A stretch of DNA of 64,000 bases, taken from positions 11,932,174-11,996,173 of the forward strand of contig NC_012875.2 in assembly GCF_000003195.3 (NCBI RefSeq), written 5' to 3'. Under the pieces are notes generated by a model. The model was not told where the DNA came from. It saw only the letters and a list, made by a program, of their open reading frames with translations, and ran no database searches. A program made the translations under genes and the position numbers. Numbering within the stretch: the stretch's first letter is position 1; each line of letters begins with the position of its first letter. Below, piece by piece: positions 34,504 to 45,700 of this stretch. This stretch comes from Sorghum bicolor (taxonomy: Eukaryota; Streptophyta; Magnoliopsida; Poales; Poaceae).

Positions 34504-34643
34504 GGAGTTCAAATGCCGATAACAATCCTGTCGGCTGGACAAAATGTCAAGTGTATCTGGGGCCATTCATAAAGAGTTTAAATGCCGATAACAGTCCTAC
34601 CGGCTGGACTAAATGATTAGAGTTTTTTAAAAAGAAGTCAAAC
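34504..34643. repeat. D: two ~70-bp repeats between convergent genes
   Basis: Two units (from about 34504 and 34574) share AAATGCCGATAAC, then a TCGGCTGGAC-like word. They occupy the short gap between the integrase stop and the stop of the antisense gene. F has the same repeat pair at 46105-46205. A role in 3'-end formation is possible but unproven. Confidence 0.7.
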
Positions 34644-34660
34644 AAACTGCCGATGAAAAT

Positions 34661-37600
34661 TCACAGGTTCAGCAAAGTCTGGATGGCCGATATCGCACGC
34701 AGACGAATCTGGTTGGCCTCCTCTATTTCTTGGGTATCTTCATCGGCAGAACCTTCCACCGGCTTCAGCTTCTTCTTCATGTGCAATGCTTTGTGGGCTT
34801 GGGCATCTCTTCCTTGCTGAAGATTCTTGAGAGCGTCGGGTAGCTGGTTTTCTTCCTGCTGAGCTTGAGCTAGGGCCTCCTCCACTTGCCTAAGTTTAGC
34901 TAGCAGGGCCTCTCTTTTTGCCGATACAGTGGAGATCTTCTGTTTCAACTCAATACCCGAGGATTGCAGAACACCAATGTTCTTGTGCTTCTCATCAGCA
35001 GCATGCTTTACTTGCAGCATCTCCTCTTTGAGCTGGGCATGAGTGGCTCTATCGGCAAGGCGCTGAGTAGCCTTCTGATACTGGAGTTGGCGACTTTCTT
35101 GGTGGGCGGTTTGGAACAGGATTTCTTCCATATCGGCTGGGATTTGGCCACGGAGGGTCTTGATTAGGACTTTGGCCGGATCGGAATCGTCCACTAACTA
35201 GGCCGTGTCTTGGTGCAACAGGGCTAGTAGGTCTTCTAACTTGACCTTGATCTCTGCCGATGTGATTCCAACTGCCTCAGAGGAGCTTACTTCCTCGCCT
35301 TTGTCATCAGAGATGTCGATAGCAAAGGAGAATAGGCTATCTGGGGAATCTTGATCCTGGAAAAGGAAGGAAATAAGTTAATCAAAATTAAGTATTGACA
35401 GTGCGAAATCTGGTGGATTGGATAACTTACTTGCTTCAGGGCGATTTCCTGTCTCTCGTGTGGAGATGTAGCCGGTACTATAGTTTGATTGGCTAGAGTT
35501 GCCGATGGAGTAACTTCGACTGCAAATTTCTAGGGGTGATTATAGCTTATAAATAAAGTCATCGGTAATGATTCTGTAATCGGGACTTTACCTTGAGGGG
35601 GTATAGTGATTGTCTACTCTGGAGGGACGACCGATGACGTACCCAGGTCAACCAGATCGGTAATCTGTTCAGATACATCGGCTGGTATTTCTTGCGTCTG
35701 GGGCTCCGTATGGATCAGGAGAAGATGCTACTAGGATCGGGGAAGCTAAATTAGGTGGAGAAGATGGTGCGGTCCTCTGTCGCTTTGGCTGGGTCTTGGT
35801 GCTCTTTGGACCTTTTCTCTTAGGTGGAGCCTGACTAGGCTGAGGTGCATCGACACCTGATGTTTGAGTCTTCTTGGTCTTTGCCGATGCACCAGTCTGC
35901 TATTACAATAACCAAAATTTCATAAGTTAAATATAAAAGGGTATTAATAGATTTTTGCTGAAGGATACGATTTGGTGCGAAACAAGGTTATCGATGAAGT
36001 TCCTGTTGCAGCTGATGTACCCCAGAAAGATAATATGAGTGTGGGATGAAATTGGTATAAGTAAAGGGAATTAAGAGTTTAGCTTAAAAGCCTGTGCCAG
36101 GGTGGCAGCAGCTATCGATGGAGACACTTTTGACCGTTTGGCAGTCGTCTTTTTGAAGCGTACATTGTGGTGCATCTAGGTTGCTAGACTTGGTGCATTA
36201 TAGCCGATCAAAGAGATCGGGCCTGATTGGAGGAGCTCAATCGGCCTTTCGCTTCTACTCACCGTCGGTGCTGGTTCCTCAACCTGTTAAGGTCAAAAAG
36301 GGTGAGTTGCTGATAAAGTTAAAAATGAACGAAGGAACTTAAGTATCTGCAAGGAACTTACCACATTATTGGGAACTTCATAATCGGGGTCAATCATGTT
36401 GCGATACGTGTGAGTCGATGCCCTAAATAGATGCTCCTTCCATTCTTCCCACCAGTGTTTGTATAACTGGGTGATAAAGAGAGCTAGGACCCAAGCCGAT
36501 AGGTCAATATCTATCGTATTGGCATTTGGCTGGAGTTGAGCTACCCTGATCCACTCCAGTCCGGTGGTTATCATTTCTCTTGGTTGTACCACATCGGCAT
36601 AACAAAGTCTGATCGGCAGCTGACCAAAAGCTAGTTGGCGAGCTATTGCCGATGGGTTGTAAAACTCGTAGGTGGTGTTAATGTTCTTTCCACTGCCGAA
36701 GCTATTGACTGGGATTGCTCTTGGGGTAATGATTGCCTTCATCAGATCATTATCTTTGTGGAGAGCATTGTCAAAAGGATGGAAGGTGAGTGGAAATATG
36801 GTCTCTGGATCTTCATAAGACATCCATGCTTGCTGGTCCTTGGAGAGGCCGTCATACAAAGTTTGAAAGAATCGGCCGATCTGGTTTTCATTGGAGCCAG
36901 TACCAGGGTGGACTATAACCGCTTCACCATAATTGAGGGGTGAGTGAGTTGTCGATTCATCATCGGCCAGTTCATAGTCCTCGGCATTGTCTCGGGGGAA
37001 CTGTTTGTGCATATGGACATTAAGCCACATGTTGATGAACCACCAAGGGCCTCCTAAATTACCGATAGGTTCACCCAGCAGAAGTTTCTCTGTTACTTGA
37101 TAGAGGAGGTGGTACAAAGAACCCAGCAGGTATCGACCGAGGGGGAATTGGTTGCCATCGGTTAACCTCTTTGATGTCGATAAGTATACAAAGGTTGGTC
37201 CTACCGATCGGCCGTAGAAGATAAATTTGTCTAGCCACATATTCAGAAAAGTGGCATGTTCTCTCGGACCAACCGATCCCATTTTTTGATATTTTTGGAT
37301 GTACCCTAACCAACCACCGATGTTGCGGGTTTCTACATTGAATTCGGCTTTACGACCGAATAACTGTCCATCATCGGCAGTAGCGACATCCAAACAAGTG
37401 AGCATAGCTACATCGACAAGTGTAGGGGTGGCTGGGCCATGGCCGAAAATGAAAGCATTGAAAGTATCCGACCAGAAGTATGAAGCAGCTATCAACATTG
37501 ATTCGTTTCTTTCCATAACGGCAATGGACAGTCTGATGCATTGATCTATCTTACGTTCACCCCAGCGTCCTTCATGTGTTTTACTGACTCTCAGAAACCA

Positions 37601-37944
37601 ATCCTTCCATCCCTTGGTGTGGTTTGGCCAGGATCGAAAGGTGTCCTTCCATAGATCTAGAGAAATCTAGAGAAAAGTTTTTGGCCCTAAAAGGAATCCT
37701 ATTGGTTTCTGCATTAATCAAATCAGTAGGATCTGGGTTACCCAGTGGACCGAGGCATTGGAGGTGAGGTTGTTCGGTAGGAATAACAATTTTCTCGCTC
37801 AACTCCTAAAATTCGAAGATTGAAAGAATAGAGGAAAATAAAGGAAGGAGAGAAAGCAAAGTAAGTAGATTTGCAAAAGGGTAAAGAATTGCAGTAAAAG
37901 AGTGGGGATGGATTAACCTCAGGCACGATGAAGTTGACGGCCAT
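34661..37944 (-). pseudogene. D: antisense plant-mobile-domain-like gene
   Basis: A multi-exon gene opposite to gag-pol. The ATG at 37944-37942 (good context, GAAATGGCC) starts a 9-codon exon (37918-37944). Intron 37806-37917 has GT/AG ends. The large exon (36362-37805) encodes FWSDTFNAFIFGHGPATPTL, GQLFGRK, and GGPWWFINMWLNVHMHK, resembling the plant mobile domain found in MAIN/MAIL proteins and some transposons. Intron 36283-36361 and a 200-bp exon (36083-36282) follow, then a damaged region whose splice sites are lost. Intron 35357-35430 is intact, and the last exon encodes a coiled coil rich in Gln, Glu and Lys, ending at 34661. There is a frameshift near 37660 and a TAG in the last exon (about 35200). 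Function unknown; the layout matches F. Confidence 0.8.
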
Positions 37945-38100
37945 TTCTTTCTAGAGAAGAAGAAAGAGCTGGAGACTTGGAGATTATTGGGAAAGTTCTT
38001 GCTGCATGAGTTCTTGAGTTCTTCGATGATGCCGCTGCAAGAGAGGTGAGTTTGGGGGATGAAAGATGGCAAGATGGAGAAGGAGTGCTGAGGAAAGAGG

Positions 38101-38108
38101 TATTTATA
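38101..38108 (-). promoter_or_regulatory. D: TATA box of the antisense gene
   Basis: TATAAATA on the minus strand, about 157 bp upstream of the antisense ATG. The surrounding CCTATAAATACCTC is conserved in F (42613-42620). Confidence 0.65.
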
Positions 38109-38465
38109 GGATAAAGTGAACAGGGGTATTTTTGACTTCTCTCTCTACCGTATCCGTGGAATTCGAGGGTGTTTAGGTGGATATGGTAACTGTTCGCACG
38201 ATAATCAAGGGATTTTGCAGGTGATATGACAACAGATAATCATGATTTTCGGAGATATTTCACTATGCAAGATCACTTGGTCGATTCATCGGCTGTCAAC
38301 TCTAACGGAGCCATTGCAGATGAACGAGTATTTAGGAGATTTAGTTTGGGTGCTTGAGAAATTCGAGGTGCATGTTGGAAACCCAAATTAAGGCTGTTTG
38401 AAGTCGGCAATTAATTGCTGTCAGAAGAAAAATAATTGTGAAAAGGGGTATCATTATCAAGAGAG
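38109..38465 (-). other. D: promoter-side spacer of the antisense gene
   Basis: About 360 bp between the antisense TATA box and the stem-loop near the PPT, similar to 42258-42612 of F. No ORF. It probably holds upstream promoter sequence for the antisense gene. Confidence 0.5.
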
Positions 38466-38511
38466 AATTTTGGAGCATTAATAGTTTTATACTCCAAAAT
38501 TGGGGGGCATG
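38466..38511 (+). other. D: stem-loop and polypurine tract
   Basis: Perfect 10-bp arms AATTTTGGAG (38466-38475) and CTCCAAAATT (38492-38501) enclose a 16-base loop, followed by GGGGGGCATG up to the LTR. F has identical arms and the same loop length. Confidence 0.85.
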
Positions 38512-39238
38512 TGTTGACACCATATTTTGACACGAATTAGGAAAGTCAATGAAGCCTGGATCGGCAGATGGAGAAGTAATGACTGGCTGATGAGGAAGTT
38601 GCCGATGGCCCGTGATACCGATGATAACACAGCAAGAAGGAGATATGGTTAAGTCCGGGAACGATGGTTGGTCGGTGCCGATGGCTGATTTTGCCGATTG
38701 TCGATGCCAATGGAGGATGATTTGCCGATGATGGTGAAGGGAGACACGGGAGTCGTCAGAAGGACAATGGTGGTGTGCCGATCACCCAGGAAGGGTAAAT
38801 TGTTATTTTCCATAATTATTAAAGTTTATTTTATGTACGAGTTCTGTTTGATTTGGAATTAGAATCCTAGTCGTATTTGGTTGTGATTCTTTAGGATAGA
38901 GTATAAATATAGACCTAATGGCGTTGTAAGAGACAATCCAATCAATATCAAATACAAGTTTTACATCTACTTTCGCATCTAATTTTCGATGACTTTGTCA
39001 ACTCGTATATTTTTTCTTTTACTTATGAGTTCTTAAGATTTCTTCGAGACATACTCGACGAGTTCTCGAGTTCCATGTGAATACCTCTTGGCCGTGACAT
39101 CCGGGCGCATCGCTGTTGTCAGGACCAAAGTATTCGAGTTACCACCTTTGTCGATTGTAAGGTCAAATCGGCTGGCACGCCTTAACGTTAAATCGGGTAT
39201 TAGCCCTTTGTGTTTGCAGATCCACTTTTGCACCAACA
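38512..39238 (+). mobile_element. D: 3' LTR
   Basis: The 727-bp LTR runs from TGTTGACACC to GCACCAACA, with TATAAATA at 38912-38919. It retains the uninterrupted GGGCG target where K inserted in the 5' LTR. Confidence 0.9.
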
Positions 39239-39243
39239 GGTGC
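39239..39243. repeat. Target-site duplication of D, right copy
   Basis: GGTGC immediately after the LTR, matching 22317-22321. Confidence 0.9.
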
Positions 39244-40606
39244 CACTGCCCATTCTCTTCTTTTGCAGCAGTAACACTAAGCACACGAAGAGAAATAAAA
39301 CAGTTGTTGTCATCTTTATCAGGTTGGATCTCATTATCATTGCTTTCATGATCCTCATTATATCTGAGACCCTCCTCACGATCACTTTTAGATTCTCATC
39401 CACCATTCTCATTCATAACCATGGGCCTCCTACTGGGACATTGTGTAGCAATATGTCCCCGATCATGGCACTTGTGGCACACAATTTCTCTGCTACATGC
39501 AGAAGAAGTAGTAGTTGAAGAAGCAACCGTTGGAGCGGCTGTACTTGTAGCAAGTCACTGCTGATTTGTTGGAGATGATGTCGTAGAAACCACCATCTTC
39601 AAAGGTGCATTAGAAGAAGAGGGCCTAGCTACAGCACCTTGGGACCGCCCCCACCAAAAGAAGTGTTGCACTGCTGCTTGTGCCATGCGGGCTACAACGG
39701 AATGACTTGCATAAGATTTTCCACATGTCCCTTGTTGAATTTTTCTTTCAGTGCACATAGCTTAATCAACAAGGTATTGCAAAGTATGGTATCGAAACAT
39801 CTCAACAGAACCAGCAATTTTCACATTGAGACCACCCAAAAATCTTGTCATTTTTTACTCTTGATCCTCTGTAATTCTAGCGCGCACTAATAGCAGCTCC
39901 ATCTCCTTAATACTCATCAACCGATCTTTTCCTTGCTTCAACATTTGCAGCCTATTTGAAGGTCATGCTGATAGCTTGATGGTACAAATCGGCTTCTCAA
40001 CACTTGCTTCATCTCTTCCCATGTGTTGATATATTCACAGCGCAACACAAGTTGATTCTGCTGTATTTGATTCCACCACGTCAGAGCATAACTGGAGAAC
40101 TCTACTGAAGTAAGATTGACTTGCCTCTAATCAGAGAGATTATGCACTCTAAAAATTTGATCACACTGATCAACCCACTCAACATATGCATCTGCATCCT
40201 CTCTTCCAGTGAATTTTGGGATACTCAACTTGATGCAAGCAATGATATCTAGGTCATCCATATTATGATGACAACAATGATGCTCCCTATCTCCATGACC
40301 AGCACGCTGCCGATGATTATGGCGCCACCTATGCAGCCCATCATTTGCAAAGGGATTCTTATGAGACCCCTCTTCTTGATCAAAGTCATCAAATTCTTCA
40401 TCATTAAAACACACACGATGGCCATGACCACACCCATTAATTCGTCCTCTATATTGGCCATGATGACTAGCTCGACTACCACCACCACGACCATCTCTGA
40501 AACGGTCATGTTCTGCATCAGAATTTTTAGCACCAAATTCATCATATTGATGCTGGGGAGCCCTCCGCCCATCTGCAGGTATGCATGCATCAAGCATCCT
40601 CTCCAT
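39239..40606 (-). pseudogene. E: gag
   Basis: Read right to left: an N-terminal region rich in His, Arg, Gly and Asp, then the gag core SIPKFTGREDADAYVEWVDQ (about 40160-40220) and, after a stop, VEFSSYALTWWNQI. A CCHC knuckle CHKCHDRGHIATQC is at 39438-39479. The frame continues into the protease on the far side of D. Several stops and shifts are present. Gag would package element RNA. Confidence 0.8.
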
Positions 40607-41362
40607 TGTCTACAAGAGTGAGTCTGCCATTTGGCACAACTCAGCCTGTGCAATAGAGGGTACTTCTTCTCCATGACGATCACCATGAATACTTGAATTG
40701 GATCCTGGCATGTTAGCACTAATGCAATATATAGAGGAATGGGTAAATTTGTGGAATCACACGACCTCATCTCTTACTTACCAATGCCCTTTCCTGTTCT
40801 CAAGGACAGTGAATTGTGCTAGTGTAGCAGCTCAACAGAAGTGAATCAAAGGTCACAAGGATTATGAATCGAATGTCCCGGTTTCAATTTTTGGTGGAGC
40901 TATAGGTGGCTAAACAAGGGAGGCTACGGTACTGAAAATCAAGTGGTTTGATGTGCTCAAAATATATAATGTTGTTGGTATATAAATCATCAAGAATCTG
41001 AATATGCAAACTGATTTTTTTTCAGTAAGCAAATCGTAATACAACTCCATTCCTCATCTTTAACTTCTCTTTTGGATCTTACTTTTCTTCTTCTCTGAAC
41101 TTTTTTCCTCTTATATTTTTAACTCCATTTTTTATACTAGCAGGGGTGCAGATAACAAATGAAACATGACACAATATATAAGGATGATGACTACCAACTT
41201 AATGAACACAAAAAACACAAGATAATAGTACTGTCAAAGGGCTATAGGATTTATTTTGTGACTTTTTCAGTGGACTATAGGCAATGAAAAAATTACTAAC
41301 AAATGATAGATAAACTAAAGGTAAATATATGGATGATTATGAGACCTAGCGTGACAACGAAA
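40607..41362 (-). other. E: 5' leader
   Basis: About 750 bp between gag and the primer-binding site, AT-rich, with a pyrimidine-rich stretch at about 41040-41130. No gene seen. Confidence 0.5.
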
Positions 41363-41374
41363 GCTTTCATACCA
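41363..41374 (-). other. E: probable primer-binding site
   Basis: The minus strand reads TGGTATGAAAGC, two bases off the TGGTATCAGAGC initiator-Met site. It is positioned where the 5' end of E should be. Confidence 0.5.
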
Positions 41375-41486
41375 GTTGATAGGTACCTATATAAATTGGC
41401 TCAAGGGTGGCTTCATCTTCAAGACAGTAGATCAAAAAAACAAAGATAACTTGCTGCGAAAAATGAGTAACTAGCTTTATACCTAG
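41375..41486 (-). mobile_element. E: 5' LTR remnant
   Basis: About 110 bp beyond the primer-binding site, cut by the LTR of F. Only its position supports calling it LTR. Confidence 0.35.
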
Positions 41487-42211
41487 TGTTGGTGCAAAAG
41501 TGAATCTGCAAACACAAAGGGTTAATACTCGATTCAATGTGAAGGCGTGCCAGCCGATTTGACCTTACAACCGACAAAGGCGATAACTCGAACACTTTAT
41601 TCCTGACAAGCGATACGCCTGGATGCCACGGCCAAGAGGTATTCACGCGGAACTTGAGAAGTCGTCGAGTATGACTCGATGAACTCTTAAGAACTCGTAA
41701 GTAAAAGAAAAGATGCATGTTGATGAAGTCGTCGAAAATGTAGATGCAAAAGTAGATGTATAAGTTGTGCATGATATTGATTGGATTCTCCTCTTACATT
41801 GCTACTAGGCCTATATTTATACTCTGCCCTAAAGAATTACAACCAGACACGACTAGGATTCTAATTCCAAATCAAATAGGACTTGTACGTAAAACAAACT
41901 CTACCAATTATGGAAAATAACAATACATCCATCCTGAGTGATCGACACACCGCCATTGTCTTCCCGATAACTCCTACATCTTCTTTCACCATCATCGGCA
42001 AATCAAATTCCATCGACATCGGCAATCGTCAATATCAACCATCGGCACCGATCAATCATTGTTCCCGGGCTTAACCATATCTCTCTCTTGCTGCCTTATT
42101 ATCGGTATCATAGGCCATCGACAACACCCTCATCGGCCAGTCATCACTTTTCCATCTATCGATGCAGGCTTCATTAACTTTCCTAATTTGTGTCAGAATA
42201 CGGTGTCAACA
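41487..42211 (-). mobile_element. F: 3' LTR
   Basis: 725 bp, the inverted equivalent of the LTRs of D: TGTTGGTGC at 41487 and GTGTCAACA at 42211. The minus-strand TATA box (TATAAATA) is at about 41814-41821. Confidence 0.9.
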
Positions 42212-42257
42212 CATGCCCCCCAATTTTGGAGTATAAAATCATTAATGCTCCAAAATT
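42212..42257 (-). other. F: polypurine tract and stem-loop
   Basis: CATGCCCCCC (PPT on the minus strand) is followed by AATTTTGGAG (42222-42231), a 16-base loop and CTCCAAAATT (42248-42257). This is the same structure as D. Confidence 0.85.
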
Positions 42258-42612
42258 CTCTCCCGATAATGACGCCCTTTTCACAATAATTTCCTCCTGT
42301 CAGCAATTAATTGCCAAATCTAAACAACCATATTTCGGGTTTCCAGCATGCACCTCGAATTTCTCAACCACCCGAACCAAATTTTCGAAACACCCGCTCA
42401 TTGGCAACTATTCTGTTAGAGTTGATTACCGTTGAGCCGACCAAGAGATCTCGCACAGAGAAATATCTCCTAAAATCATGATTACTTGCTGTCAAATCAC
42501 CTGTACAATCCCTTGATCATCGTGCGAACAGTTACCATATGCACCTGAACACCCTCGAATTTCACGGATACGGCAAGGAGATAAGTCAAAAATACCCTTG
42601 TTTACTTTATCC
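42258..42612 (+). other. F: promoter-side spacer of the antisense gene
   Basis: About 355 bp, similar to the equivalent part of D, with no ORF. It lies upstream of the TATA box of the antisense gene. Confidence 0.5.
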
Positions 42613-42620
42613 TATAAATA
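42613..42620 (+). promoter_or_regulatory. F: TATA box of the antisense gene
   Basis: TATAAATA, 164 bp upstream of the ATG at 42777, in the conserved context CCTATAAATACCTCC also found in D. Confidence 0.7.
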
Positions 42621-42776
42621 CCTCCTTCCTCAGCACTCTTTCTCTACCTTGCCATCCTTCATTCCCCAAACTCATCTCTCTAGCGGCGGCATTATTGAAG
42701 AACTCAAGAACATGTTCCGCAAGAACTTCCCCAAGAAACTCCAAGTCTTCAGCTCCTTCTCCTTCTGCAGAAAGAA

Positions 42777-45700
42777 ATGGCCGTCAACTTCATTGTTCCT
42801 CATGTTAATCGACCCCCACCTTTTTACAGCAATTCTTTATCCTTCTGCAAATTTACTTCCTTTGCTTTCTCTCCTTCTTTTCTCTCCTTCTGTTCTTTCG
42901 ATCTTCAAATTTTAGGAGTTGAGCGAGAAAATTGTTATTCCTACCGAACAACCTCACCTCCAATGCATTGGTCCACTAGGTGACCCAGATCGTACTGATT
43001 TGATTAATGCAGAAACCAACAGGATCCCTTTTAGGGCTGAAAACTTTTCTTTAGATCTCTAGAAGGATACCTTTCGATCCTCGCTAAACCCTACTAAAGG
43101 ATGGAAGGATTGGTTGTTGAGGGTTAGCAAAACAAATGAAGTATACTGGGGTGAGCGCAAGATAGATCAGTGCATCAGATTGTCCATTGCCGATATGGAT
43201 AGAAATGAGTCATTGCTGATAGCTGCCTCATACTTCTGGTCAGATACTTTCAATGCTTTTATTTTCAGCCATGACCCAGCTTCCCCCACTCTCACCGATG
43301 TCCTCATGCTCACTGGTTTAGATATTGCAACTGCCAATGATTGCCAGTTGTTCGGCCGCAAAGCCAAACGCAAAGTAGAAACCCGCAACATCGGCGGCGG
43401 GTCAGGGTACATCCAGAAATATCAAAAAACGGGATCGGTCAGTCAGAGGGAACATGCCACTTTTCTGAACATGTGGCTAGACAAATTCATCTTCTGTGGC
43501 CGATCGGTAGGACCAACCTCCGTCTACTTATCGGTAGTAGAAAGATTAGCCGATGGTGGCCGATTCCCTCTTGGGCGATACCTGCTAGGCTGCATCTATC
43601 ATCTCCTTCATCAAGTGACTAAGAAACTCTTGCTAGGTGAACCCACTGGCAATCTAGGAGGCCCTTGGTGGTTTATCAACATGTGGCTTAATGTTGATAT
43701 GCATAAACGCCTTCGGTTTGACTTATTTGCACAACGATTCCCTCGAGATATTGCCGAAGACTATGAACTAGCAGATGATGAATCAGCCACTCACTCACCC
43801 CTTAATTATGGTGAAGTTGTCATAGTTCTCCCTGGTACCAGTTGTAATGAAAACCAGGTCGGCCGATTCTTTCAAACTCTGTATGATGGCCTCTCCAAAG
43901 ATCAGCGAGCATGGATGCCTTATGAAGACCTAGAAACCAGGTTTCCACTCACCTTCCACCCTTTTGACAAGGATAATGATCTGATGATTGCAATCACTCT
44001 GAGAGCAATTCCAGTGAACAGCTTTGGCAGCAGGAAGAACATCAACACCACCTATGAGTTTTACAACCCATCGGCATTGGCTCGCCAACTGGCCTTTGGT
44101 CAACTACCGATCAAACTTTGTTATGCTGATGTAGTAAAACGAAGAGAGACAATAACTAGTGGACTTTAGTGGGTTAGGATAGCTTAACTCCAGCCAGACG
44201 CCGATACCACAGACATTGATCTATGGGCCTGGGTCCCAGCTCTCCTCATTACTCTGTTGTATAAACATTGGTGGGATGAATGGAAGGAGCATCTATTCAG
44301 GGTATCAGCTCATACGTATCGTGGCATGATCGACTCCGACTATGGAGTTCCCGATGACATTGTAAGTCACCTGCCGATAGCTCAGTTCCTCTGTCAATTT
44401 TAACTTTATCAGCAACTTACTTATTCTTATTTCAACAGGTCAATGACCCAGCGCCGACAATTAGCAGGAGTGGGAGGCTGATTGAACTTCTCCAGTCAGG
44501 CCCAATTTCTTTGATCGGCCACAATGCGTCGAGTCTATCAGCTCTGATGCACCGCAACATTCGCTTAAAAAAGTCGACCAAGCAATCTAAAGTGTCTCCA
44601 TCGGTAGCTGCTGCCACTTTGGCACAGGCTTTTAAGGTAAATTTTTTTACTCTCTTTATTTACAACATTTTTATCTCCTACTTATATTATCCTTTCAGGG
44701 TACATCGGCTGCGACAAGAACGTCATCGGTAACGCCTCTTTAAACTTTTATTCCTTAACAAATTATATTGGTATCCCCTTCTTATATCCAACTTATGAAA
44801 TTTTGATGTTCGTAACAGCAGCAGACTGGTGCATCGGCAAAGACCAAGAAGATTCAAACATCAGGTGCCGATGCCCCCCAACCCAGTCAAGCCCCACCTA
44901 AGAGAAAAGGTCCAAAGAGCACCAAGACCCAGCCAAAGCGACAGAGGACCGTACCATCTTCTCCACCTCGTCCAGCTTCCTTGATCCTAGTAACATGTTC
45001 TCCTCTGCCATCGGAGCCCCAAACGCAAAAAATACCCGCCGATGTATCTGAACAGATCACCGATCCGGTTGACCTAGGCATATCATCGGTCATCTCTCCG
45101 GAGCAAACAATCACTACACCTCCTCAAGTTAAAGCACTGATTGCAAAATTATTACCGATGACTTCATTTATAAGCTATAATCACCCCTGGAAATTTTCAG
45201 TTGAAGTCATTCCATTGGCATCCCTAGCTGATCAAACTATAGTACCAACTGCATCTCCACATCAGAGATAGGAAATCACTCTGAAACAAGTAAGTTATTC
45301 AATTTTCCAAGACTTTGCAATATCAACACTTAATTTTGAGTAACTCATCCTCTTCCATTTCTAGGAGAAAGACTCCCCAGATAGCCTATTCTCCTTTGCT
45401 ATCGACATCTCTGATGATGAAGGCGAAGAAGCATGCAGCTCCTCTCAGGCAATTGGAATCACATCGGCAGAGATCAAGGCCTAGTTGGAAGACCTACTAG
45501 CCCCGTTGCACCAAGACACGGCCCAGCTAGTGGACGACTCCGATCCGGCCAAAGTTATATTCAAGCCCCTCTGCGGCCAAATTCCAACCGATATAGAAGA
45601 ATCGTTTTCCATGCTGCCCACCTAGAAAGTCGTCAACTCCAATATCAGAAGGCCGCCCAGCGCCTTGCCGTAGAGCTCCTTTTGCCCACCTCAAAGAGGA

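Larger units (their letters stand above)
22322..39238 (+). mobile_element. D: complete Tat/Retand-type element
   Basis: A full plus-strand element with target duplications GGTGC (22317-22321 and 39239-39243) and LTRs of about 725 bp (5', split by K) and 727 bp (3'). Order: LTR, gag, PR, RT, RNase H, archaeal-type RNase H, integrase, then an antisense gene, stem-loop, PPT and LTR. The second RNase H and the antisense gene between integrase and 3' LTR are known traits of the Tat lineage of plant Gypsy elements. About 16 differences in the first ~290 bp of the LTR pair suggest moderate age. All frames carry lesions. Confidence 0.9.
21473..41486 (-). mobile_element. E: older Gypsy element, minus strand
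   Basis: Three pieces of one minus-strand element: RT start and protease (21473-22321), gag (39239-40606), and leader, PBS and 5' LTR remnant (40607-41486). D (22322-39238) splits it between gag and protease. Reading across one copy of the GGTGC duplication keeps the frame open (GQWHR then LLHTRGM). A cuts it within RT on the left and F within the 5' LTR on the right. The gag, PR and RT motifs are Ty3/Gypsy and perhaps chromoviral, but I cannot assign the lineage. Confidence 0.75.

Noticed and set aside
36635..36943. 102-codon plus-strand frame in D
   Set aside because: Shadow of the antisense mobile-domain-like exon on the other strand.
40249..40770. 173-codon minus-strand frame near gag of E
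   Set aside because: An alternative frame over the gag N-terminus. The other frame (40127-40606) carries the recognisable gag core.
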